Of a stretch of DNA of 64,000 nucleotides, positions 55,300 to 64,000 are shown in pieces. Position 1 is the first letter of the stretch; every line of letters begins with the position of its first letter. The notes under the pieces are model-generated. The model was not told the DNA's origin, did no database searches, and saw only the letters and a program-made list of their open reading frames with translations. Where the stretch lies: assembly GCA_947561585.1 (NCBI GenBank), contig CANNZV010000121.1:372001-436000 (forward strand). Direction: 5' to 3'. A program made the translations under genes and the position numbers. Source of the stretch: Caprella mutica (Eukaryota; Arthropoda; Malacostraca; Amphipoda; Caprellidae).

Positions 55300-58200
55300 G
55301 TGAGTTATTGCAAGCTTTCAAATTAAAAAAAAATTAAGAGGTCGGTCCTTTCGATATTAACTTGTTTTCTTATATTTTTCAGATCCAGTTTGATTTGGCA
55401 GCTATTTTAGAAGGACGAACTTCTCACTACGTAAGAAATACTTAAACAACGCTTCTATTTATTTCATTTTAGAAAATCTTTAATTTTGATTCTTATACTG
55501 GATGTTCACATGTGAAAATTGGTGACCGGACAACTCGCCGCCGGAATTTATTTAACTACGTTGTCTTAGATTTTTGTGTTAGGTATACGCTAATAAGTTA
55601 CATTTACTATCACCTCTTCATTTTCCTCTTCTATTCGTGAATAATGTCACCGGTGCTTGTATCCCTTTTCATATCATTCCATGGTAAATGATCACATCCA
55701 CGAGGTAGCTTCGCTGCTCACATGAGCAATGGAGCATTGTAACTGACTGGTGGTTGGTGCTCTTGTTGGAAGAGCCACTTTACTTTCTGACTTCTTCTTC
55801 CTGTCCCTTGTATTTAATTCAATTTTGACGTCAACTACTAGACACTTCGTTTCGATGCACGCATCAAATTTATATTAACATCTCTAATATTTTTGCGGCC
55901 CAAAATATTCTCACAGAGAAAATATGACAACAAATGAAACTAGCAAATTGAAATGATGAAATTTGTCAAGTACGGGTTTATGTCACTCTTGAGCGTATAG
56001 AAATAACTCCTTGTTAAAATTTATAAATTTTTAAATATAAAAATATGATGTAAACGACAGTAAAACATAAATGACGCGGCGACTTGTCCTGGCGGCGAGT
56101 TGTCCTAGCGGCGAGTTGTCCTCACGGCGAATTGTCCGCGGCGAGTTGTCCGGCGGCGAATTGTCCAGCGGCGAGTTGTCCTAGAACCGTGAAAATTATA
56201 GATATTTATTTTCTCATATGTTCTGTATTCATACATGAATGAATTTTCTATAATTATTCATTCAGGTGAATTTGCTAGATTCCAATGCGAACGATGACAC
56301 CGCCTTACGTATAACTTGTCCAGTATATACAATACGACCAGCCAATACAACTGCGAAGTTCATTAAATATGCAGCTTCATCGGCTCAGTTCGCAGTGATT
56401 GAAGATTGGGTCGAAAAAGATGTTCCAACTTTCCAAGAGTGCGCCTCTGAAGCAGCACTTAATGGTATGTAATACGTATATACATTTAAGATGTCGATGA
56501 TATGTGTTCAATGACATTCTGGGAAACACTTACTCTCAATTATCTAAATAGCTTCCAAGATGTTCTTCTTTGACGATGGAACTTGTCGTATGTCACCTAC
56601 TCTCTTCACTCGTTTGCCTGAAACTTGTGGGGACGATGATGCTACTATTGTTTACATGGTTGAACCTGGTGAGTAAACTAAAAGTGATTAGATCAACTAT
56701 CAAAATAATTACCTTCTTTTTATTTGACAGATAACTTTACCTATTAATACTGTATAATTATGTTAAATAGAGTTCAATAATGAATTGTTTATCACTTTGA
56801 GCCAGTATCAAAAGCTTAATCTTTTAATTGTAATGAAATGAGATCGTATTATGTGCTTAATTTCTCGATTAATTATTGAAGGTTGCTAATAAAGAATGCT
56901 TTATGATATAAACTAATATATTTATTTTGACTTATATTAGCGTTAGAAGCCAAGTTAATACATAAATAGAATACTATTTTGTTTTAACACAAAATCACTA
57001 TAAAACTGTTATTATTACAGTTACATATATGGTTTAAATAATACACACCTAGGTAAGGGTGCACTTAAGCTTCAACAAAGATCGTCGAAGCTATACTTCC
57101 CTGTCTGTTGTTTTATTAAATATTAAAAATGTGGTATCATAGATAATTGAAATAAATAAAAATAATAGATTTGAAATTAAATGGAAATACCTGCATTGAC
57201 TTATTTAATAGCATAGTGTACTTGTTATTAAACTTTTAAATAAAATATTAGTTAGACGATTTTTCTTATTTTAAAAAAGATAACAATTTTTTTTCACATT
57301 TTTTAATAATGAAAAAAGGGAAAATATTTAAACAATTTTCTTGCCAGAGGCTTCTAGAGAAAGACTGCTAAATTATAAACTGAGTAATAGATAACTATGA
57401 TACCTATTTCATTTTTTAATTAAGAATGTTTAATAAAACAACAGATTAAAGGGAAGAGTAGCTTCGACGATCTCAGTCAATGTTTAAGGGCAATGTCACA
57501 CGAGCGTTTATGCAGAGTTTTCAACGCTCCAAAAGCGTTGCATAACATGGATACATATGGAATTGGTTTAACAATAATTTCATCCGAGTCAAAACCGCTG
57601 TGAAAACGCTGCGCAAAAACAGTCGTCTGACATGACACTAAACCGTCTAGCTTTAGATCTCAACAAGAAAGTGGTTGTTTCCCCACCCCCCTCCATAGTG
57701 AGAACAGTAATTCTGTCACGTGAGCTCAGCATGAACAGGAAAATCACAGTCCACAATACAGTTGTATTTTACAGACGCTAGCTTGTTAATTGAAAAGTTA
57801 TACAGTTTGACCTAACCATTATGACTGTATGTATATCATATGTGTGGGATAGGAGTTTGAAATACCTACCCTATATCACTGTGTATAAAGTGGGGGAGGA
57901 GTTTGAAAAGGATACCAATAACAACCCATAAATTAATTGTATCATTTCAATAGGTAGTACCATTGAAAATAAAATCATTTTTTTAATTATCCAATTAAAC
58001 TTACAAGCTAGCATGGAGTTTTGAACAATTATTATGTATAAATATATTAAATGATATCAATTTACTTAAACGTGTCCCACAAATGTAGAAATATCAAAAC
58101 AAAATATAGATTGCATAAATACTAAACTTTTTCCCATTTATCCACAATCATAATCTCAATTGAAAATTTTATTTATTTGATGTCCTATTTCTGCAGATGA

Positions 58201-60372
58201 AAATATGTGTGCTAGTGAATACGTCTGGGTGAATGAAGGCCCTTTGGATGATGGCCCAATTTGCCACATTTTCAGTGCTTCGCTCAGGTGCCAAGCTGGT
58301 AAAATCTACGGATGTGAGTAAATGAAGTAGAATTACTTGACTTTTAAGGGCCTTGTCACACGCTTTCAACGCTCCAAAAACGTCGCGTGAAATGGATACA
58401 TATGAAATGGGTTTGACAATAATTGCCTCAGAGTCAGAAACGGTGACATTGCCCTTAATATGTCCAATAGTTTCATTAATGTCCTATATTTTCATCATTA
58501 ACCAATGAGTATTTGATTAAATCTGAACGAGTTGAATAAACAAAAAATAATACAAACATTACCAATTAATACAGTTAAATAAATGGAAAATTCTCTTCAA
58601 TCTTAAGAGAAGAGTGAGAAAATATACAAAATTCAAACATTTTAATAGTTATTTTATGTGTTCTTTTGATGAAAATGAAATTATTTCAATGGACAAATCA
58701 ATAGATAAAATTTAATATTCTATGGTACCATCGTGGAAAAAATGCTACTATTAATTAATTTCATCGAGGTTATCTCCGTAAAGTTTCAAACAAAATTTTA
58801 GGATATTTAAATGAAAAGTTCAAACAAAAAAAAATTATTTTTAAAGATTTTTTAGAATTCAACTTTTTGAATTATATTTACATTTATATAATGAGTGAGG
58901 ATTTTTTTTTTCAAAAATTAAATTGGTTCACGAACAATGTAGATCAGAAATCCTTCTACCTATATAATTAAAATCATTCAACAGATGGAACTAAAATAAA
59001 GATGACTATTTTACTGGAAACACCAGATACAGTGGATTAACAGTCGTTGTGAGTTCCTACAATACACTCTGTCATAGTTGTTTCAACATACTTTAAAATT
59101 ATCAAAAAAATAACTTTTAACTCTCATAGTAAGTTGATTGAATCTATAAAATGATTTGAATTAACTAATGTTCGATGACACACCACGTCATAGTTCTTTT
59201 AACACACGTGAAAACATGAATAAAGTCCAACCAACTCACGTTATAAATTGATTCAAAGCATAAATTGGTGACCCATTAGATATGAGTAAACTTTTTTCTC
59301 TGTGTGCCTAATAAGATGTATTTTATGTTATTAAGTTATCCATAGTGAAAAGGAATTATTATATTATAATAATGAGTTATTTTTAAAGCTATTCAGAATA
59401 CTATGATTATACCACAAGACCTCTAATTATCTATTGTGATTCCACTACTAGTTTCTATGTTATATTTAAAATACTGAAAATATACCAATTCTGTGTAGTA
59501 TGTATGATACACATACCAATTCTGTGTAGTATGTATGATATACTTACCAATTCTGTGTAGTATATATAATACACATACCAATTCTGTGTAGTATGTATAA
59601 TACACATACCAATTCTGTGTAGTATATATGATACACAAACCAATTCTGTGTAGTATGTATGATACACAACCCAATTCTGTGTAGTATGTATGATACACTT
59701 ACCAATTCTGTGTAGTATATATAATACACATACCAATTCTGTGTAGTATGTATAATACACATACCAATTCTGTGTAGTATATATGATACACAAACCAATT
59801 CTGTGTAGTATGTATGATATACTTACCAATTCTGTGTAGTATATATAATACACATACCAATTCTGTGTAGTATGTATAATACACATACCAATTCTGTGTA
59901 GTATATATGATACACAAACCAATTCTGTGTAGTATGTATGATACACAACCCAATTCTGTGTAGTATGTATGATACACTTACCAATTCTGTGTAGTATATA
60001 TAATACACATACCAATTCTGTGTAGTATGTATAATACACATACCAATTCTGTGTAGTATGTATAATACACAAACCAATTCTGTGTAGTATATATAATACA
60101 CATACCAATTCTGTGTAGTATGTATGATACACAAACCAATTCTGTGTAGTATGTATAATACACATACCAATTCTGTGTAGTATATATAACACGCTTACAA
60201 GTGTTCGGTTGTTCTAACCACACCTGTTTACTCGACAGGTAAAATCAATAGTTTAGTTACACATTGGTGGATGGACTACAGACGATAGTTCAATAAGAAT
60301 ATTGCTATTAAGTTTTAGAGAATAATTTTAATATTACAGTGGACCTCAGAATATCTTCTCCTTCCCCCCCTC

Positions 60373-60403
<31 letters not shown>

Positions 60404-62004
60404 CGGACAATATTGTTATAGTATTGTCATCCCTAATTAACAACAATATAGTGTTTTGATTTACAGAACTCGTATGAAGAATTAAAATGTCAATAGTATC
60501 TACTGAGCTTTAATTTGAAAGAACTACAAAGTGTATGACTATCAGACGATATACTACCATATGTTGTCATAAATTAAATTGACTACAATTTTGTACATAC
60601 CTCATGGATTAGAGCATATTACATCTGGCCATAAAAAATGGTATTTTCTGGTAAATTCGCCAGAGAAAGTAAAGATAATGGACCAGAAACGGACCAAGTA
60701 AAATTAACTGACCAGAAATGAAGGTGGAAAAGATAACGGACCAGAATTTAACCTAGTAAAGTTAACTGACTGTGGTTCGCTTTCTTTACTTGCTTCAACT
60801 CGCCCATGTTATGTACATAATTAATACACGTTACTGGTATGTGTATTATACATAACACAGAGCAACTCATAGGTGAAGCAACACACTATGTGCCATAATC
60901 ATAATATTCTATATAGCTTTAAAAGAGGTTCATTATAATAATCCATGTAGCCATTTTCTTGACTGACTTCTAATTGAAAGTTTTTTTTGTATACAACTCT
61001 TTATCATATAAATCAAACTAGAGGAATTTACCATTTCAATTCGTAATTATCTCAATAAATTAGGTAGTTATGACTAGCTTTAGTACTTGAGATATAAAAG
61101 TATAGTAAATTTTAGTCGATGAATTCATACTTTCGATTTATTTTAATTTTTTAATTTAAAAAAAAATTATTTTAATTTTCAAATGATGTTCACTGAAAAC
61201 GTCACATTAGTATTGTAGTTCCACTGTGTGACTTTTTTTTATCATAGAAGTTTTTCTGATGTACATTATTTGTAAACCGAATTAATATTCATCAACAAAA
61301 CACACTGTTGCAAATTATTCATTTATCACGAATATATAAAACATATAGTTCAACTCTAAAAATATTTTACACTGCAATTGTAAATGTTTGAATTTTTATT
61401 TTAATATCCTAATATTTTGTTTGAAACCTAACGAAATAATACTCTTATATTTTTCATTATAATCTTCTATTCCTAGCTGTTGCAGATTACTATATTAATT
61501 TAAAAGTTTCGAGATAGTAAGATCTTCTATCTATCTGCATATTGAATAAATGAATATAGGTAATGAAAATTCAAGTTTTATAATTTGTAAAACAACAAAC
61601 TAATTTTTACTGTCCATGACAAAAAAAATATTCCATAATTTTAATAGGAAATAGAATTCTCAATTGATATACATTTTCCCTTGTTAATTTTAAGGTTTTT
61701 GAACCATCTGATTTAGAAAGAATGACTTAACACTTTTACGGACAATTCTTTGTACAATATCAGCAACGATTTTGCATCTACTGTCTATATAAAAACTTAC
61801 TAATTATAATTCCATCTTATCCAATTTCAGATGATAAGGTTAATAGCGTTGTGTATTTTCTAAACGAAGATGGGTGCTACTCGATCAATATATTCGGTGG
61901 GTCTGATTTCGCTTTTCATAAACAAGATTGTGTCGACAAAGGAAAAAAATCATGCAAACCGGCTGATGCAGAAAGCAGAGCTGAATTCGTACAAACTCTG
62001 AAAG
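55258..62004 (+). CDS. Unrecognised, probably secreted cysteine-containing protein, 5' part (partial)
   Basis: Six consistent exons: 55258-55299, 55383-55430, 56266-56464, 56552-56668, 58197-58313 and 61831-62004. All introns are GT-AG and the joined frame stays open for 232 residues. Residues 1-30 (MIIILLRLLLIQMT, then IQFDLAAILEG) are hydrophobic enough for a signal peptide. Exons from 56266 on meet in phase 1; two are each exactly 117 bp. They carry cysteines in pairs or triplets (TCPVY/ECAS; TCRMS/TCGDD; MCASE/ICHIF/RCQAG; GCYSI/DCVDK/SCKPA). That is typical of an extracellular, disulphide-bonded protein built from symmetrical exons. I do not recognise the family. The gene continues beyond the donor GTTGGC at 62005, and the remaining exons lie outside the window or are not recognised. 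The first two exons are less certain than the rest. Confidence 0.75.
55383..55430 (+). CDS. Unknown secreted gene, exon 2
   Basis: 48 bases between TATATTTTTCAG and GTAAGAAA encode IQFDLAAILEGRTSHY in phase 0. It is short, but both splice sites are strong and the phase joins exons 1 and 3. Confidence 0.58.
55521..56188. mobile_element. 'Word' foldback element W5, 668 bp, perfect 9-bp duplication
   Basis: Left end GGTGACCGGACAACTCGCCG. The right end on the other strand is GGTTCTAGGACAACTCGCCG. The right side iterates GGCGAGTTGTCC-type words six to seven times (56078-56180), and the left side has one to two inverted copies. GTGAAAATT stands at 55512-55520 and again at 56189-56197. An R1 copy is inserted inside. 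The element makes up most of the intron between exons 2 and 3 of the secreted-protein gene. Confidence 0.92.
55557..55866 (+). repeat. SINE-like repeat R1, copy 6 (short form) with target-site duplication
   Basis: Starts TACGTTGTCTTAGATTTTTG, within a base or two of the internal start of copy 2, and ends GATGCACGCATCA. Flanks are AATTTATTTAAC (55545-55556) and AATTTATATTAAC (55867-55879). It lies wholly inside W5, so it inserted later. Confidence 0.82.
56266..56464 (+). CDS. Unknown secreted gene, exon 3
   Basis: Acceptor TTATTCATTCAG, donor GTATGTAA. It encodes VNLLDSNANDDTALRITCPV, then AVIEDWVEKDVPTFQECASE. Ends in phase 1. Two cysteines. Confidence 0.85.
56552..56668 (+). CDS. Unknown secreted gene, exon 4
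   Basis: 117 bases, phase 1 to phase 1, after an 87-bp intron (acceptor TATCTAAATAG, donor GTGAGTAA). It encodes SKMFFFDDGTCRMSPTLFTR, then LPETCGDDDATIVYMVEP. Confidence 0.85.
57079..57472. repeat. 394-bp inverted-repeat element
   Basis: Left arm GATCGTCGAAGCTATACTTC and TGTTGTTTTATTAAATATT. Right arm GTTTAATAAAACAACA and GAGTAGCTTCGACGATC. The centre is near 57275. It lies in the intron after exon 4. Confidence 0.82.
57488..57650. repeat. TTAA-type MITE Q, truncated copy
   Basis: Begins GGGCAATGTCACACGAGCG after TTAA at 57484. It shares CAACGCTCCAAAA, ATGGATACATATG and AACAATAATTTC with the intact copy at 58348. The right terminus is degraded. Confidence 0.72.
58197..58313 (+). CDS. Unknown secreted gene, exon 5
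   Basis: 117 bases, phase 1 to phase 1 (acceptor CTATTTCTGCAG, donor GTGAGTAA). It encodes ENMCASEYVWVNEGPLDDGP, then ICHIFSASLRCQAGKIYG. Three cysteines. A minus-strand open frame over it is a shadow. Confidence 0.85.
58348..58454. mobile_element. TTAA-flanked MITE Q, intact copy, 107 bp
   Basis: Ends GGGCCTTGTCACAC and GGTGACATTGCCC lie between TTAA at 58344-58347 and 58455-58458. It is placed 35 bases after the exon 5 donor. Confidence 0.82.
58459..59480. other. Intron of the secreted-protein gene, nothing recognised
   Basis: AT-rich. Two diverged blocks carry CACGTCATAGTT / CTGTCATAGTTG with TTTAACACA-like contexts (59060-59240). No exon can be supported. Confidence 0.5.
59481..60190. 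repeat. 31-bp minisatellite, about 23 copies, with 279-bp higher-order repeat
   Basis: Unit ACCAATTCTGTGTAGTATGT plus ATGATACACAT. The variant TACTTACC or ACACTTACC recurs at about 59543, 59698, 59822 and 59977, that is at steps of 155, 124 and 155 bases. This gives a 9-unit (279-bp) higher-order period. Long minus-strand frames over it (up to 245 codons) are repeat artefacts. Confidence 0.96.
60375..60402. repeat. (CT)n microsatellite
   Basis: About 13 CT dinucleotides preceded by a C-rich stretch (CTTCCCCCCCTCC). Confidence 0.95.
60403..61830. other. Intron of the secreted-protein gene, right part
   Basis: A phrase with GGACCAG and AGTAAAGTTAACTGAC is repeated at 60680-60790. It resembles the block at 53040-53090 (AAGTAAAGTTAAGGGAC). 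Otherwise AT-rich, no exon seen. Confidence 0.5.
61831..62004 (+). CDS. Unknown secreted gene, exon 6
   Basis: Acceptor TCCAATTTCAG, donor GTTGGC. 174 bases, phase 1 to phase 1. It encodes DKVNSVVYFLNEDGCYSINI, then QDCVDKGKKSCKPADAES. The donor is weaker than the others. An alternative is read-through to TGA at 62034, which would end the protein with GWQIFIMYLL. Confidence 0.78.
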
Positions 62005-62242
62005 GTTGGCAAATATTCATCATGTATTTATTGTGACTTCAGTATATCATTATCCCTTTCTCTGCCGTTGTGATATTATGTCCCAAATATTCATGGGATC
62101 ATTTGTCCCAGTGATGTTTTTGAGTGGGTAAATATAACTCACTGGTATTTTCTGCTTATTTATTCAGTTTCAGTTGAAAGGTTCTATATATTTATTTCCA
62201 AATAACATGCAACTTAATAATTATTACAATACATGATACTTA

Positions 62243-62664
62243 CCTTCGCACAATGCAGAAGATTATATTTTAGTCGACACTTATCATTTTCATCTTGATA
62301 TTCATATAACTCAAAAAGTATTGAACCAATTTACCTGAAATTTGATAGGAGTCATAAAGACAATTATTGTTCATTATTTAGGAATGATTTTGAGAGTGAT
62401 CAGGTCAAAGTTCAAGGTCATTTATAACTCAAAAAACCAATTTGTTAGCTTTTGGTATCGATTGGGTCAAAGGTCTAAAATCAAGGTCAATGTCATTTAT
62501 AAATCAATAATTCAAAATGTTTCAATTAAATTGCCTGGAATTTGGTGAAACGATTGTCATCATTCAGGAACCAGTTTATTAGATTTTTGGAGCGAACAGG
62601 TCAAAGGACAAGGTCATTTATAACCCATAGATAACCCAAGTGACGGTGAAAGTATGCACTTTAC
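62243..62664 (+). repeat. Repeat F, copy 3
   Basis: Begins CTTCGCACAATGCAGAAG and has three internal units with TTTATAACTCAAAA and CAGGTCAAAG. It ends GGTGAAAGTATGCACTTTAC, where the word element at 62665 starts. Confidence 0.82.
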
Positions 62665-62775
62665 GGTACTAGGACAAAATGCCTACGGACGAAATGCCTA
62701 CGGACGAAATGCCTACGTACAAAATGTCTAAAGGACAAAATGCCCAACGGACAAAATGCCTAACGGACAAAATAA
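62665..62775. mobile_element. 'Word' element W6, one end only
   Basis: Starts GGTACTAGGACAAAATGCC and iterates a 15-18-bp word (GGACAAAATGCCTAC and relatives) six to seven times to about 62770. The terminus matches W2 and W5. No inverted partner end is visible up to the minisatellite at 63237, so the other end is lost or lies further right. Confidence 0.6.
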
Positions 62776-63236
62776 ATGAATGTAGAAAATAGAAATAGTA
62801 AAATAATGACGTAAAAGAATGCTGCAAAGTGAATAAAAGAATTAACTGCATATTCAAATAAATGTGCCTAATAGAAAACATTGAATAAAACAAATATCGG
62901 CGGCTTTTTTCATAACCAGAGTAGTAAATTGCAAGTCAGTACTAACATATATAAGCATTGTAATTACTTAACTTGCTTTAAAATTTCAAAAAGCAACTAT
63001 AAACATCACTATAGATTGAAGTTGATTATAGCTATCTAAAAGAATAAACCATATAAAAAAAAATCAAAATAGAATAAGTTGATTATAGATATCTTTTATT
63101 AAAAAAATGAAAACAAAATAAGATCGATGTCTTTAAAAAATGAAAATAGAAGATGATTATAGATATGCAATAAAAATGGCAAGATATAGGAAGATTATTT
63201 TTTTAAAGCGATTTGATAAATAGAACAAACACTTAA
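62776..63236. other. AT-rich stretch, nothing recognised
   Basis: Contains loosely repeated phrases with TTGATTATAGATAT (63020-63170). No exon or element end is seen. Confidence 0.5.
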
Positions 63237-64000
63237 GTCTGTTTAGAATTTGAAGGTGCGACCTCTGTTTAGATATTGGAGATGCGACCCCTGTTTAGAA
63301 TTTGGAGATGCGACCCCTGTTTAGAATTTGTAGATGCGACCCCTGTTTAAAATTTGGAGCTGCGACCTCTGTTTAGAATTTGGAGATGCGACCCCTGTTT
63401 AGAATTTGGAGATGCGACCTCTGTTTAGAATTTGGAGATGCGACCCCTGTTTAGATATTAGAGATGCGACCCCTGTTTAGAATTTGGAGATGCGACCCCT
63501 GTTTAGAATTTGGAGATGCGACCCCTGTTTAGATATTGGAGATGCGACCCCTGTTTAGAATTTGGAGATGCAACCCCTGTTTAGAATTTGTAGATGCGAC
63601 CCCTGTTTAAAATTTGGAGATGCGACCTCTGTTTAGAATTTGGAGATGCGACCCCTGTTTAGAATTTGGAGATGCGACCTCTGTTTAGAATTTGGAGATG
63701 CAACCTCTGTTTAGAATTTGGAGATGCGACCCCTGTTTAATATTTGGAGATGCAACCCCTGTTTAGAATTTGGAGATGCGACCTCTGTTTAATATTTGGA
63801 GATGCGATCTCTGTTTAGAATTTGGAGATGCGACCCCTGTTTAGAATTTGGAGATGCGACCCCTGTTTAGAATTTGGAGATGCAACCCCTGTTTAGAATT
63901 TGGAGATGCGACCCCTGTTTAGAATTTGGAGATGCGACCCCTGTTTAGAATTTGGAGATGCGACCCCTGTTTAAAATTTGGAGATGCGACCCCTGTTTAG
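63237..64000. repeat. 26-bp minisatellite, at least 29 copies, runs off the right edge
   Basis: Unit TTTAGAATTTGGAGATGCGA plus CCCCTG. Variants are TTTAGATATTGG, TTTAAAATTTGG, GCAACC and CCTCTG. Its full length cannot be known from this window. Confidence 0.97.

Noticed and set aside
59455..60192. 245-codon minus-strand frame and overlapping frames with HTTQNWYVY-like repeats
   Set aside because: A 31-bp satellite has all minus-strand frames open, so none has coding support.
61981..62036. Termination of the secreted-protein gene at TGA 62034
   Set aside because: Possible, but the phase-1 GT donor at 62005 matches the pattern of the preceding exons, so splicing onward is preferred.

Overview
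The window reads as nuclear DNA of an invertebrate animal. It is AT-rich, has spliced genes with GT-AG introns, and most of its length is intron or intergenic DNA full of small transposons, foldback sequences and minisatellites. Repeats with iterated AAGGTCA half-sites and GTTGGGCC-ended elements are, as I recall, common in marine invertebrates. I cannot place the phylum from sequence alone.

Three protein-coding genes are supported. (1) 6250-26626, plus strand: a complete six-exon SSUH2 (ssu-2 homolog) gene of 491 residues. It has a GC-rich 5' region, a 17-kb second intron, and a DnaJ-type cysteine-rich zinc-binding core in exons 3-4. (2) 33779-43484, minus strand: a complete six-exon gene for the OSCP/subunit O of mitochondrial ATP synthase, 210 residues, convergent with SSUH2. 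(3) 55258 to beyond 62004, plus strand: the 5' part (six exons, 232 residues) of an unrecognised, probably secreted, cysteine-containing protein whose later exons are joined in phase 1.

The rest is repeats. There are eight clear minisatellite arrays (units of 17, 31, 21, 22, 51, 17, 31 and 26 bp); one has a 279-bp higher-order period and one runs off the right edge. There are six copies of a SINE-like repeat, two of them flanked by 12-15-bp target-site duplications. There are hAT elements with 8-bp duplications, TTAA-flanked MITEs, and several long inverted repeats.

The most interesting pattern is a set of at least five foldback elements (25568-25972, 34735-35575, 47550-49250, 53993-54789, 55521-56188), plus a probable sixth at 62665. 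They share an architecture and similar outermost bases (about GGTNCTAGGAC at one end, GGTGACCGGAC at the other). Each fills its ends with a different iterated 'word' of about 14-17 bp. Flanking 9-bp duplications are perfect for two and 7/9 for three. One of them is the innermost member of a three-level nest (46971-49513), and an uninterrupted paralogous target site lies 1.5 kb away.

Intron 1 of the OSCP gene is a second hot spot: a 3.7-kb mosaic of inverted duplications with two long palindromes that share the same centre motif. I see no functional interaction among the three genes; they are ordinary neighbours in a repeat-dense region.
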